DNA of 64,000 nt from NCBI RefSeq assembly GCF_009649815.1, contig NZ_WJIC01000002.1, positions 124,001-188,000 on the forward strand, in the 5' to 3' direction. Made by a program: the position numbers and the translations under genes. The DNA comes from Nocardia sp. SYP-A9097. GTDB lineage: Bacteria; Actinomycetota; Actinomycetes; Mycobacteriales; Mycobacteriaceae. Below the pieces are notes generated by a model. It saw nothing but the letters and a program-made list of their open reading frames with translations, ran no database searches and was not told the origin of the DNA. Below, piece by piece: positions 8,416-16,426 of the stretch (position 1 is its first letter; every line of letters starts with the position of its first letter).

Positions 8416-9186
8416 ATGATATCGCTGGAGCATTCGCCGCATACGGGAGTGATCGTGACGGGCGGCGCGTCCGGAATCGGATTGGCGTGTGCGAACGCGC
8501 TCGCCGAGGTCGGGCGGCCGGTAGCGCTGTGGGATCTGGCGGCGGAACCCGCGCGGGCCGCGGCGGCCGCGATTCGGGAGAAGTATGGGGTGGCCGCCGT
8601 TGCGCTGGGCATCGACGTCACCGATACCGCGGCGGTGGAGGCGGCGGTCGCGCCCACTCGCGCCGGGCTCGGGAGTATCGGCGGTCTGGTGCACGCGGCG
8701 GGCGTTGTGCGCGCCGAACCGGTCGGCTACCTCGATGCCGATAAGTGGGATGCCGTGCTGGATGTGAATCTGCGCGCCCAGGCCCTCATCGTGCAGGCGA
8801 TTCTGCAAGACCTGCAAGACAATCCGGGTTCGGCGGTGGTCGGTATCTCGTCCATCGAGGCGTTCATCGGGCAGGCGTTCATTCCCGCCTACTGCGCGTC
8901 CAAGGCCGGGTTGCTCGGGCTGACGCGCGCTCTGGCACATCAGTTGGGCGCGAACGGGATTCGGGTGAATGCCGTCTGCCCGGGCTATATCGATACCCCT
9001 ATGCTGCGCGGCAATATCCCCGAGGAGATCATCGAAATCGAGGCCACACGTTCAGTATTCAAGCGCCTCGGTGCACCCGAGGAGGTCGCGCGTGCGGTCC
9101 GATTCCTCCTCAGCGACGAAGCCTCCTTCATTACCGGCACCCACCTCACCGTCGACGGCGGCGTCACCGCCATCGGCGGCCAGTAG
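8416..9186 (+). CDS. Short-chain dehydrogenase/reductase
   Basis: A 256-residue classical SDR. The cofactor motif TGGASGIG is at 15-22, the structural HAAG at 93-96, the catalytic Ser near 145 (SS in GISSIEAF), Tyr159 and Lys163 (YCASK). An acidic residue at the end of the second strand (WDLAAEP) favours NAD over NADP. The ATG at 8416 has a strong GGAGGGG ribosome site. It lies 81 bp after the esterase in the same direction and is probably part of the same catabolic series, oxidising or reducing an alcohol/ketone linked to the monooxygenase reaction. Confidence 0.88.
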   Translation: MISLEHSPHTGVIVTGGASGIGLACANALAEVGRPVALWDLAAEPARAAAAAIREKYGVAAVALGIDVTDTAAVEAAVAPTRAGLGSIGGLVHAAGVVRAEPVGYLDADKWDAVLDVNLRAQALIVQAILQDLQDNPGSAVVGISSIEAFIGQAFIPAYCASKAGLLGLTRALAHQLGANGIRVNAVCPGYIDTPMLRGNIPEEIIEIEATRSVFKRLGAPEEVARAVRFLLSDEASFITGTHLTVDGGVTAIGGQ

Positions 9187-9222
9187 CACCGAAACGCAGC
9201 GGGCCCCGAGGTCGGAAGCGGA

Positions 9223-9522
9223 TCAGCCCCGCCCGATCCCGGCATGTGTGTCAAGCTCGAGGTTGATAAAGGCTCCGATCATGGCCCGCCACACCGCCTC
9301 CGCCACAGCAGGTTCCAGTCCAGCGGCAGCCGCGCGTTCCCTGGCCAGAGCGACAACCCGCTGCACCCGATCCGGTGCACGCACGGCCGCTTCATCCTTC
9401 TTGAACCCGGCAGCAGCCCGCACCAACTCCTGCCGCTCGGCCAGCAACCGAATCAACTCCCCATCGAGAGCATCGATACGAGCACGAACTTCATCAAGCG
9501 ATTCCGGAGCAGACACGGTCAA
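9223..9522 (-). CDS. Chorismate mutase (AroQ-type domain)
   Basis: A 99-residue all-helical protein. The start LDEVRARIDALDGELIRLLAERQELVRAAAGFKK is an AroQ helix 1, with the Arg that binds chorismate and the Lys of the active site; RVQRVVALARERAAAAGLEP and the final helix follow the family pattern. It converts chorismate to prephenate in Phe/Tyr synthesis. It is a free-standing mutase of normal length and is convergent with the SDR gene, 36 bp away. The TetR gene at 9541 lies just upstream in the same direction, so read-through is possible. Confidence 0.85.
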   Translation of the reverse strand: MTVSAPESLDEVRARIDALDGELIRLLAERQELVRAAAGFKKDEAAVRAPDRVQRVVALARERAAAAGLEPAVAEAVWRAMIGAFINLELDTHAGIGRG

Positions 9523-9540
9523 CGACCTTAGCCGGACGGT

Positions 9541-10110
9541 TCAGGCGAAGGCGCGGCTGATGATCGGAACGACGAATTCCGCCAGCATCGCGCGCTCATC
9601 GTCATCATCGCGCCCCGGCGCGGAGAGCAGCGAGACGATGATCCGCGTGAGCCAGCGCGCCAGCCTGCTGCGTTCCGGTCCGGTCAGCCCGGTCGGCGTA
9701 AACAGTCCCGCCGCAATGGATTCGATAACATCGGAGTCCTGGCTGATGCGCCCGGCCGCGCCCGACTCGCCCGGCCGGAACCAGGCGATGAGCAGCGGTT
9801 CGGCGCGTACCGCGTGCACGGCTCCGAGCATGGCGGCCACGATCCGCTGGCTCGGATCTTCGATCCCCCGCACCTCGTGTACGACGCGCGCCGCGATCCT
9901 GCGGGTTTCGCGGTGCACGAAGGCCAGCCGTACCGCCTGCCGATTCTCGAAGTACCGGTAGAGCGTGGCCCGCGAGCATCCGGCCGCCTTGGCGATATCC
10001 GCCATGCCGACCGAGGTGACGCCTTGTTCGGCGAACAGTGCCGCGGCGGCGTCGAGGATGCGCTCGGCGGCCAGGTCCGCTCTATCGTCGGACAACCAGT
10101 CCCGGCTCAT
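9541..10110 (-). CDS. TetR-family transcriptional regulator
   Basis: A 189-residue repressor. Residues 14-60 form the TetR DNA-binding domain (RILDAAAALFAEQGVTSVGM, then KAAGCSRATLYRYFENRQAV). The C-terminal helical part is the ligand domain. It follows the cytochrome P450 gene (10157-11404) by 46 bp in the same direction and so is probably co-transcribed with it and regulates it or the neighbouring oxidative genes. The ligand is unknown. Confidence 0.88.
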   Translation of the reverse strand: MSRDWLSDDRADLAAERILDAAAALFAEQGVTSVGMADIAKAAGCSRATLYRYFENRQAVRLAFVHRETRRIAARVVHEVRGIEDPSQRIVAAMLGAVHAVRAEPLLIAWFRPGESGAAGRISQDSDVIESIAAGLFTPTGLTGPERSRLARWLTRIIVSLLSAPGRDDDDERAMLAEFVVPIISRAFA

Positions 10111-10156
10111 ACTGTCTCCCTTCGCGCATCCGCTCGACCCTACCGGGGGATGTTCA

Positions 10157-11404
10157 TCAGCCGATCGTCCGGAAGGGGACGCTCATCGGCCAGCGCACGT
10201 AATTGCCGTTGGACCAGGTGACATTCTCGAGGTCGACGGTGAACTCCGGGCAGCGGGTCAGGAGTTCCTCCAGGGCTACCCGGGCCTGCATGCGGGCGGC
10301 GGCCGCGCCGAGGCAGTGATGGTGGCCGTGGCTGAAGGTCATGATGCGCTTGGGATTGCGGCGGACGTCGAGTTCGGCTGCGGTGGGGCCGAATTCGCGT
10401 TCGTCGCGGTTGGCGGAGCCGTAGAGCAGCAGTACCTTGCGACCCGCCGGAATGATGGTGTCGTGCAGTTCCACATCGCGGGTGGTGGCGCGGGCCAGGC
10501 CCTGCACGGGTGAGGTCATCCGGAGGAATTCCTCGACCGCGTCGGGAATGAGTTCGGGGTGTTCGGCGAGCAGTCGGCGCTGTTCCGGGTACTGGTGCAG
10601 GAGTTGCACCGCACCGCCGAGATTACCTGTGGTGGTGTCGTTTCCGCCGGTGATCATGGTGAAGGCGAAGCCGAGAATGGCGAGAATGCCCTCATTGTCG
10701 CCGTCCTCGCCGAGTCCGGAGGCGAGCAGATGCGAGATGGTGTCGTCGCCGGGGTCGACGCGGCGGCGGGCGATGAGTTCGGCGAAATAGCCGACCATTT
10801 CGCCCAGGGCCGACGGCAATTCGCCACCGGCGGCGATCTTCGCACCATCGACCGCGCCGCCGACGATGGAGTAGGTCCATTCGTCGAAGCGGTCGCGATC
10901 CGCCTCCGGCACACCGAGATAGTGCGCGACGACCATGGTCGGGAGGGGTTTGAAGAGTTCGGCGACGATATCGCCGGACCCGGCGGCGCGCAGTCGTTCG
11001 AGGCGTTCCACCACGAAGGCCCGTACCGCGGGCTCGACCGAATTCACTTGGCGCGGTGTGAATCCGCCCGCGACGCGACGACGGAAGTCGGTGTGTTCGG
11101 GCGGGTCCATGAAGACGAAGGGGCGGATCGGGATGCCCGCGGCCTCCAGGCTCATGTAGTCGACGGTCAATCCGGCTGCGGAGGAATAGGTTTCGGGGTC
11201 GCGGGCGGCGGCGTACACGTCCTCGTGCCGGGAGAGCACGTAGAAGTCGTCCGTTTCGCGGCCACTGGGGATGACGCGGTGTACGGGGTCGTTGTCCCGC
11301 AGGGCCGAGTAGGTCGGCCAGGGGGCACGCCAGGTCTCCCCGGACATCAGCTCGAATCGGACTTCCTGAGACGCCATTGAACTCATGAATCGACGGTAAG
11401 ACAA
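10157..11404 (-). CDS. Cytochrome P450
   Basis: A 415-residue soluble bacterial P450. The I-helix oxygen-activation motif GGNDTT is at 253-258, the K-helix ExxR is EFLR at 292-295, and the heme-ligand loop FSHGHHHCLG at 357-366 places the thiolate at Cys364. The extra histidines before the Cys resemble those in mycobacterial/nocardial CYPs acting on sterols or fatty acids, but the substrate cannot be told. M1 is used; ATGs at codons 7 and 10 are alternatives. Electron-transfer partners are not adjacent. A TetR gene follows. Confidence 0.92.
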   Translation of the reverse strand: MSYRRFMSSMASQEVRFELMSGETWRAPWPTYSALRDNDPVHRVIPSGRETDDFYVLSRHEDVYAAARDPETYSSAAGLTVDYMSLEAAGIPIRPFVFMDPPEHTDFRRRVAGGFTPRQVNSVEPAVRAFVVERLERLRAAGSGDIVAELFKPLPTMVVAHYLGVPEADRDRFDEWTYSIVGGAVDGAKIAAGGELPSALGEMVGYFAELIARRRVDPGDDTISHLLASGLGEDGDNEGILAILGFAFTMITGGNDTTTGNLGGAVQLLHQYPEQRRLLAEHPELIPDAVEEFLRMTSPVQGLARATTRDVELHDTIIPAGRKVLLLYGSANRDEREFGPTAAELDVRRNPKRIMTFSHGHHHCLGAAAARMQARVALEELLTRCPEFTVDLENVTWSNGNYVRWPMSVPFRTIG

Positions 11405-11507
11405 AATGCCAACTATGTCTAGAACGGGTTTCAGTCCCGGGTCGGTTCCCGGACTCGGTCGGCCGGACTCGGGCCCGTTCAGATCGCCCTCGCCCGGCCA
11501 GCCCGCG

Positions 11508-12647
11508 TCACACCGGACGGATGAGCACGAAGGTCAGTTCGGTATCGCCGATACGCAACCGGGCACCGTCGGCGAGGATCGCGCTGTCCACCACGCGAAC
11601 GCCGTCGACGAACGCTCCGTTGGAGGAGTGCAGGTCCTTGAGTACGTAGGCCATGCCGTTGTCGACTATGAGTGCGTGGTGGCGGCTCACCCGGCCATCC
11701 GCCAGCGGAATGTCATTGTCGGAGAGCCTGCCGATGCGCGTGACGGTGCCGGCGATCGGGTACACATTGCCGTTCCGATCGCGCAGAATCGCCTGTGGCT
11801 CATGCCAACTGCGGTCGACGATGGTGGTGGCGCGGGTGGCGGAGGCGGCCGCGACCACACCGACGGTGAGCGAATCCTGGCGCAGGATGCGGGCCTCCAG
11901 TTCCCGGATCCGAGGCCCCGGATCGATACCGAGCTCCTCGGCGAGGGTGCCGCGCAGTCGCCGCGTGGCGTCGAGTGCGTCGGATTGCCGTCCGGCCAGG
12001 TACAGGGCGGTGATCAGCTGCTCCCAAAGGGATTCGCGCAGCGGATGGTCGCGCACGAGCAATGCGAGTTCGGCAACGACGGAGTCGGCACGGCCCTGGG
12101 CGATATCGGATTCGGCGCGGGCCTCGATCACGCCCAAACGTTCATCGTCCAGGGCTACGGCGTAGGCGTCGGCGAAACCGAGTCCGCGCAGGTCGGACAG
12201 GACCGGACCGCGCCATTGCGCGAGCGCTTCGGACAGGGCCGCGGTCGCCGCGGCGAAGCGACCACCGGCCAAGGCGCGCAGCCCGACCTCGCGGCGGGTG
12301 CGGAAGCGGAAGACATCGCAGGCGGCGTCATCGACCACGATCCGGTATCCGGTGCCCATGTGCTGCAGTACGGTGCGTGCGTCAATTCCCCCGTCGCGCA
12401 GGGGTTTTCGCAGATTGGAGACGATCGCGTGCAGGCTGACCCGCGCGTCCGGCGGCGGATACTCCTCCCACACCGCGGCGGCCAGCGCATCGACCGATAC
12501 CGGCCGGTTGGCATTGATCGCGAGATAGGCCAGCACCGCACGCTGTTTAGGCCCGCCGAGCTGCTGCTCGACCCCGTCGATGGTGAGCTGCACCGGGCCC
12601 AGCACGCCCACCTGTGCGCACGCCTCGGCCATCGCCGAACTCCTCAC
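11508..12647 (-). CDS. embR: EmbR-like regulator (winged helix-BTAD-FHA)
   Basis: A 379-residue regulator with the complete EmbR architecture: OmpR-type winged-helix domain (about 14-105, GPKQRAVLAYLAINANRPV), bacterial transcriptional activation domain (110-255, ending GIDPGPRIRELEARILRQ) and a C-terminal FHA domain (300-372) with the phosphothreonine-binding residues RIGRLSDNDI, SRHHALI and SSNG. In Mycobacterium the Ser/Thr kinase PknH phosphorylates EmbR, which then activates the arabinosyltransferase genes embCAB. Those genes are not in this window, so the target here is unknown; the adjacent glycosyltransferase gene is a candidate. Confidence 0.82.
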   Translation of the reverse strand: MRSSAMAEACAQVGVLGPVQLTIDGVEQQLGGPKQRAVLAYLAINANRPVSVDALAAAVWEEYPPPDARVSLHAIVSNLRKPLRDGGIDARTVLQHMGTGYRIVVDDAACDVFRFRTRREVGLRALAGGRFAAATAALSEALAQWRGPVLSDLRGLGFADAYAVALDDERLGVIEARAESDIAQGRADSVVAELALLVRDHPLRESLWEQLITALYLAGRQSDALDATRRLRGTLAEELGIDPGPRIRELEARILRQDSLTVGVVAAASATRATTIVDRSWHEPQAILRDRNGNVYPIAGTVTRIGRLSDNDIPLADGRVSRHHALIVDNGMAYVLKDLHSSNGAFVDGVRVVDSAILADGARLRIGDTELTFVLIRPV

Positions 12648-12711
12648 GACCGCCCCCCGTGGCTTCCGACCGCAACTCTAAGCTTTTTCGCGCCGGTGCG
12701 GGCACCTGTTA

Positions 12712-14716
12712 TCAGTCGAGGTGGTAGACCTCCACATTGCCGAGCATGGTCACGGCGTAATTGGCCCGAACCCAGGCGGTGATCTGCGCCGAAGTGGACT
12801 GCGCGGAATCATCACGGCCGCCCTGCCCGTTTCGGCCTTGTGCGCCCTGCCCGTTCTGATCGTTCTGCTCGGGCTCATCCTGTTCGTCGCGGTTCGGGCG
12901 CTGCCGGACCAGGTAGTAGCCGACCTGATGATCGGCCACATAGGTCTGGAATTGCGCCAGGGTCGGGGATTCATCACGGCCACTGAAGCCGCCGACCGCC
13001 AGTAGCGGTGCGCCGGTACGCAATTCGATCGCGCTCACATCGGAGGCGCCCACCGCGGCGGCGGCCCAACGGGTATTCGCCGAGGTAATGAGGTCGTCGA
13101 TCGCCGAATCATCGGTATTGCCACCGCGATTCTGCCCGCCATGCGACGGACGCGCCGGACCGGCGACGGGGCTTCCACCCGAATGCGCCTGCGCGACAGT
13201 CTCCACCGCATACGCGGTCGGCCCGATCAGCCCGGAAATCAGTGCGACAGCACCTATTACGAGACTGAAGCGCCGCAATCGCGGCATGCCCACGAGCAGC
13301 ACAGCGGCCACGATCGACAGCGCGAGAATGCTCCAGCGCAACCATGGCAGCCAGTTCGAGGTGCGGTCGAGAAGCACGAACGTCCACACACCGGTGGCCA
13401 AACACATTACGGAAAGCGTTGCGCGAGCGCCGATCTGATCCCTTCGCTGCCAAAGCTGAGTAGCACCGATTCCGATGAGCGCCGCCATCGGCGGAGCCAA
13501 CATCACCGAGTAATACGAGTGAAACGACCGACTCATATAGCTGAGCACCGCCGCGGTAACAACCAGCCACCCACCCCACAACACCAGCCCCGCCCGCACC
13601 CGGTCGGTACGAGCAACGCGCCGAGTGACCCAAACACCGGCAATCAACCCGACAACCGCCGCAGGCAGCAGCCACGAGAACTCGGTACCCAACTCCCCCG
13701 AAAACAGCCGAGTAACCCCCGGCTGACTGCCGAATCCCTGGAACGAACCCGCCGGGGATTTGACCTGCCGCCGTGCCGCCACCACCGGCGGGCGTGGGAT
13801 GGGGTGTGATGGGATGTCCTGCGCCGCTGTGGTTTCCGAAGACCCGGCCGAGGCCGTTGTAGTCGACGGCCAGTTCCCAGAGGCTGTTGTCGGTCGAGCC
13901 ACCGATGTAGGGCCGCGATCCGGCGGGCCATAGGGCCACCAGTGCCACGTACCAGCCGGAGGACAGCAGCACGGCGAGTCCGGCGGTCGCCAATTTCTTT
14001 ATGCGCGCGAGGATTCCGCCCGCTCCGGCGACCAGCACAACGAGTGCGAGCCCGGGCAGCACCAGGAATGCCTGCATCATTTTGGTCAGAAATCCGAAGC
14101 CCATCAGCACGCCGGCACCGACCAGCCAGCCGGTTCTCGCCGACCACCAGCGTTCACTCGGCGCATCGACCGCCCGCACGGTGCAGTAGGCCGCTGCGAC
14201 CAGCAGCAGGGTCAGCAGTGCGTCGGGGTTGTCGTATCGAAACATCATGGCCGCCACCGGAGTTACCGCGAGCGCGGTTCCGGCGATGAGTCCGGCCGCC
14301 GGACCGGACCAGCGCCGCACGCTCACCACGAGCAGTCCGACCGCCGCCACTCCCATCAGCGCCTCGGGCACGAGCATTGACCATGAGTTGAAGCCGAACA
14401 TCCGCCCCGAAAGCCCCATGATCCACATGGCGGCGGGTGGTTTGTCCACGGTGATGGAGTTCTGCGGGTCGAGCGACCCGAACAGCAGTGCCTTCCAACT
14501 CTGCGTCCCCGATTGCACAGCCGCCGCGTAATACTCGTTGGTCCACCCCGCCCCGCCGAGCCCCCACAGATACAGCACCGCGGTCGCCCCGAGCAGTGCC
14601 AGCATCCCCGGCCGCTCCCAGCGTGGACGCCCGGTCGGCCCGAATATCACCGCCCGCCACCATGATTCATCGCGCACCGGCACCCCATTATCCGCAACGC
14701 CGATCACCGCTGTCAT
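12712..14716 (-). pseudogene. Family-39 (ArnT/PMT-like) membrane glycosyltransferase, frameshifted
   Basis: Two overlapping frames together make one ~667-residue protein. The N-terminal part (14716 down to about 13755) has the polytopic GT39 pattern: GWTNEYYAAAVQSGTQSW, the catalytic-site DPQNSITVDKPP segment and MFRYDNPDALLTLLL. The C-terminal part continues one frame over from about 13750 with SFQGFGSQPGV, LLPAAVVGLIAG, further helices and a Gln/Gly-rich soluble tail. Removing one base from the GGCGGG/CCCC run (plus-strand 13749-13757) restores a continuous reading through IPGG-SFQGFG. It is either a true +1 frameshift or a homopolymer sequencing error. The intact enzyme would transfer sugar from polyprenyl phosphate outside the membrane. 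Confidence 0.8.
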
Positions 14717-14836
14717 GCCCGCAACCCTCCTCCGAAACCACCATCCACCTGCTATGACTCGCGGAGCCTAAGCGCCCCCGATGTGCCCGCGCTCCAGCTC
14801 GGCTGGGAGTTCGCTGTGAGCGCGCTGCGGGGTTCG

Positions 14837-15760
14837 TCAGGGGTGGGTGGTGAGGGTGAAGGGGGCGGTGCGGACGGTGCCGGCGTGTTTGAAGTCGAGA
14901 AAGAGGCGGTAGGTGCCGGGGCCGGGGACCGCGGTGTGGAAGGTGATTCGGGGGCCGGGGGTGGTGATGCCGTCGCCGGGTTCGCCATTGGGGTGAACGT
15001 GGACGTAGGCCAGGTCGCCGGCGCGCAGGATCACCAGGTGGCCGTAGGCGGCCAGGTAGGGCTGGAGGTCGGTCACCGGGGAGCCGTCCTTGTGGACGGT
15101 AAGGGTGAGCAGGCGGCCTTCGCCGGGGACGAGGTCGCCGTCGAGGGTTATCTCGTAACCGTCAACCAGGGCGGTGTGGGCCGGGGCGGGGGTGGGTTGA
15201 GGGGCGTAATCACCGGCGATCGCGAAATCGGCTCCGAGGGTGATGGTCTTGCCCAGGGCGGTCGGCGCGATATCGGTGAAGGCGCGGTATGCCCCTGCCG
15301 CAGGCAGATTCAGGCGGACTGCCCAGGTGCCGTCGGCGTCCAGTTCGGGGTGGACGTGCCAGAAGCCGGTCAGCTCGCGCTGAACGACGATCAGGTGCAG
15401 GTCGCGGTCGTGCAGCGGGGTGTAGTCAGTAACCGGTTCACCCTCGGGGCCGAGAATCCGGAAGCGGAACTCGAATTCGCCTGCCCGCAGGATGGTTTCG
15501 GCCAACTCGAGTGTGTAGCCATCCTGAGTAACCTGCAACCCACCCGGCAACCCGCCCCCATGCCCGGCATGCGCATCGTGCCCTGCATGCGCATCGTGCC
15601 CAGCGGCAGCCGAGTGATGGCCATGCGCCGCGTGATCGGCGTGACCCGCATGGGCGTCGTGCCCGGCTGCGGCATCGTGCCCGGCTGCGGCATCGTGCGC
15701 GGCGTGGGCGCCATGCGCCGCGTGATCGGCGTGGTCTGTGGCGTGTGTGTGGGTGGTCAT
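14837..15760 (-). CDS. His-rich protein, likely copper-responsive
   Basis: A 307-residue protein. Residues 1-70 are extremely His/Ala/Asp-rich, with repeated GHDAHAG and AAGHDA units built from near-identical codons, a likely metal-binding tail. The remainder consists of two beta-sandwich-like units (for example LHDRDLHLIVVQRELTGFWH, YGHLVILRAGDLAYVHVHP) with the conserved HVHP motifs seen in putative heavy-metal-binding domain proteins of actinobacteria. No clear signal peptide is visible, so location is uncertain. A CsoR-like dyad lies 48 bp upstream of the ATG, which supports copper control. Confidence 0.65.
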   Translation of the reverse strand: MTTHTHATDHADHAAHGAHAAHDAAAGHDAAAGHDAHAGHADHAAHGHHSAAAGHDAHAGHDAHAGHGGGLPGGLQVTQDGYTLELAETILRAGEFEFRFRILGPEGEPVTDYTPLHDRDLHLIVVQRELTGFWHVHPELDADGTWAVRLNLPAAGAYRAFTDIAPTALGKTITLGADFAIAGDYAPQPTPAPAHTALVDGYEITLDGDLVPGEGRLLTLTVHKDGSPVTDLQPYLAAYGHLVILRAGDLAYVHVHPNGEPGDGITTPGPRITFHTAVPGPGTYRLFLDFKHAGTVRTAPFTLTTHP

Positions 15761-15807
15761 TCTCGGCCCCTCTCAAACGGTTTCGATCTTTTGTACGAGG
15801 GAGAGTT

Positions 15808-15826
15808 AATACCCCCTAGGGGTATT
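15808..15826. promoter_or_regulatory. CsoR-type copper operator candidate
   Basis: AATACCCC (15808-15815) and GGGGTATT (15819-15826) form a perfect 8-bp dyad around CTA. The TACCCC-N-GGGGTA pattern is the one bound by CsoR copper repressors. It lies between the His-rich gene and the divergent gene at 15913. No csoR is in the window. Confidence 0.65.
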
Positions 15827-15912
15827 CAGGCAAGTGCCGCATGGGTGATGTGAATCACTTCGGCCGGCTCCGGCCGCATCGACTTGACCTGAACATTGGT
15901 TGAGGTATCAAC

Positions 15913-16371
15913 ATGATGATCATGAGCAGAGCAGGCGCGACCGCACCGGTCATCGAGGACACCACGGTCGATCACACGGCCGATATCACCGCCATCACGC
16001 AGGTGATCGCGAATTCGCAGCAGGCGTTCAATGCCAATGACGCCGAGCTCATGGCGGCGGACTATGCCGCCAATGCGAGTGCGGGTAATGCGGTCGGGAT
16101 GGTTATGCACGGCGCGGATGCGGTTCGCGCCGCCTCCGAGGTCGGGCTCGCCGGGTTCCTGAAGAATCAGTACGTCCGCTATGACATCGCGGATATCACC
16201 TTTCCGCGCCCCGATATCGCGTTGGTACACAAGCTCGCTCGCGAGACCACCGCGACCGGGGAACTCGTGGACCAGGAGCCGGCCATGGTGGCCCTGTATG
16301 TCCTGGCCAAGGAGCACGGCCGGTGGTGGACGATCGCCCGCCACAACACCCCGATCCCTCGCGCCGACTGA
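15913..16371 (+). CDS. SnoaL/DUF4440-like NTF2-fold protein (SgcJ/EcaC type)
   Basis: A 152-residue protein with the NTF2-like layout: an N-terminal helix pair (ITQVIANSQQAFNANDAELM), DYAANAS, then a curved sheet (FPRPDIALVHKLARE, PAMVALYVLAKEHGRWW, IARHNTPIP). This matches the SgcJ/EcaC family, small enzymes or binding proteins of unknown substrate. Start choice is uncertain among ATGs at 15913, 15916 and 15922, which all lie in one short run. It diverges from the His-rich gene across the CsoR-like operator and could share that control. Confidence 0.75.
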   Translation: MMIMSRAGATAPVIEDTTVDHTADITAITQVIANSQQAFNANDAELMAADYAANASAGNAVGMVMHGADAVRAASEVGLAGFLKNQYVRYDIADITFPRPDIALVHKLARETTATGELVDQEPAMVALYVLAKEHGRWWTIARHNTPIPRAD

Positions 16372-16382
16372 CGGCGCGAGCC

Positions 16383-16420
16383 GCACCCCGCCGAGCCACG
16401 TACACCCCTCGGCGGGGTGC
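16383..16420. terminator. Perfect 13-bp hairpin between convergent genes
   Basis: GCACCCCGCCGAG (16383-16395) pairs perfectly with CTCGGCGGGGTGC (16408-16420). It lies between the stops at 16371 (rightward) and 16427 (leftward), as expected for a bidirectional terminator. Confidence 0.8.
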
Positions 16421-16426
16421 ACCTCG

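Noticed and set aside
13740..13800. Programmed frameshift in the GT39 gene
   Set aside because: There is no slippery heptamer with a downstream hairpin at the needed distance, and family members are read in one frame.
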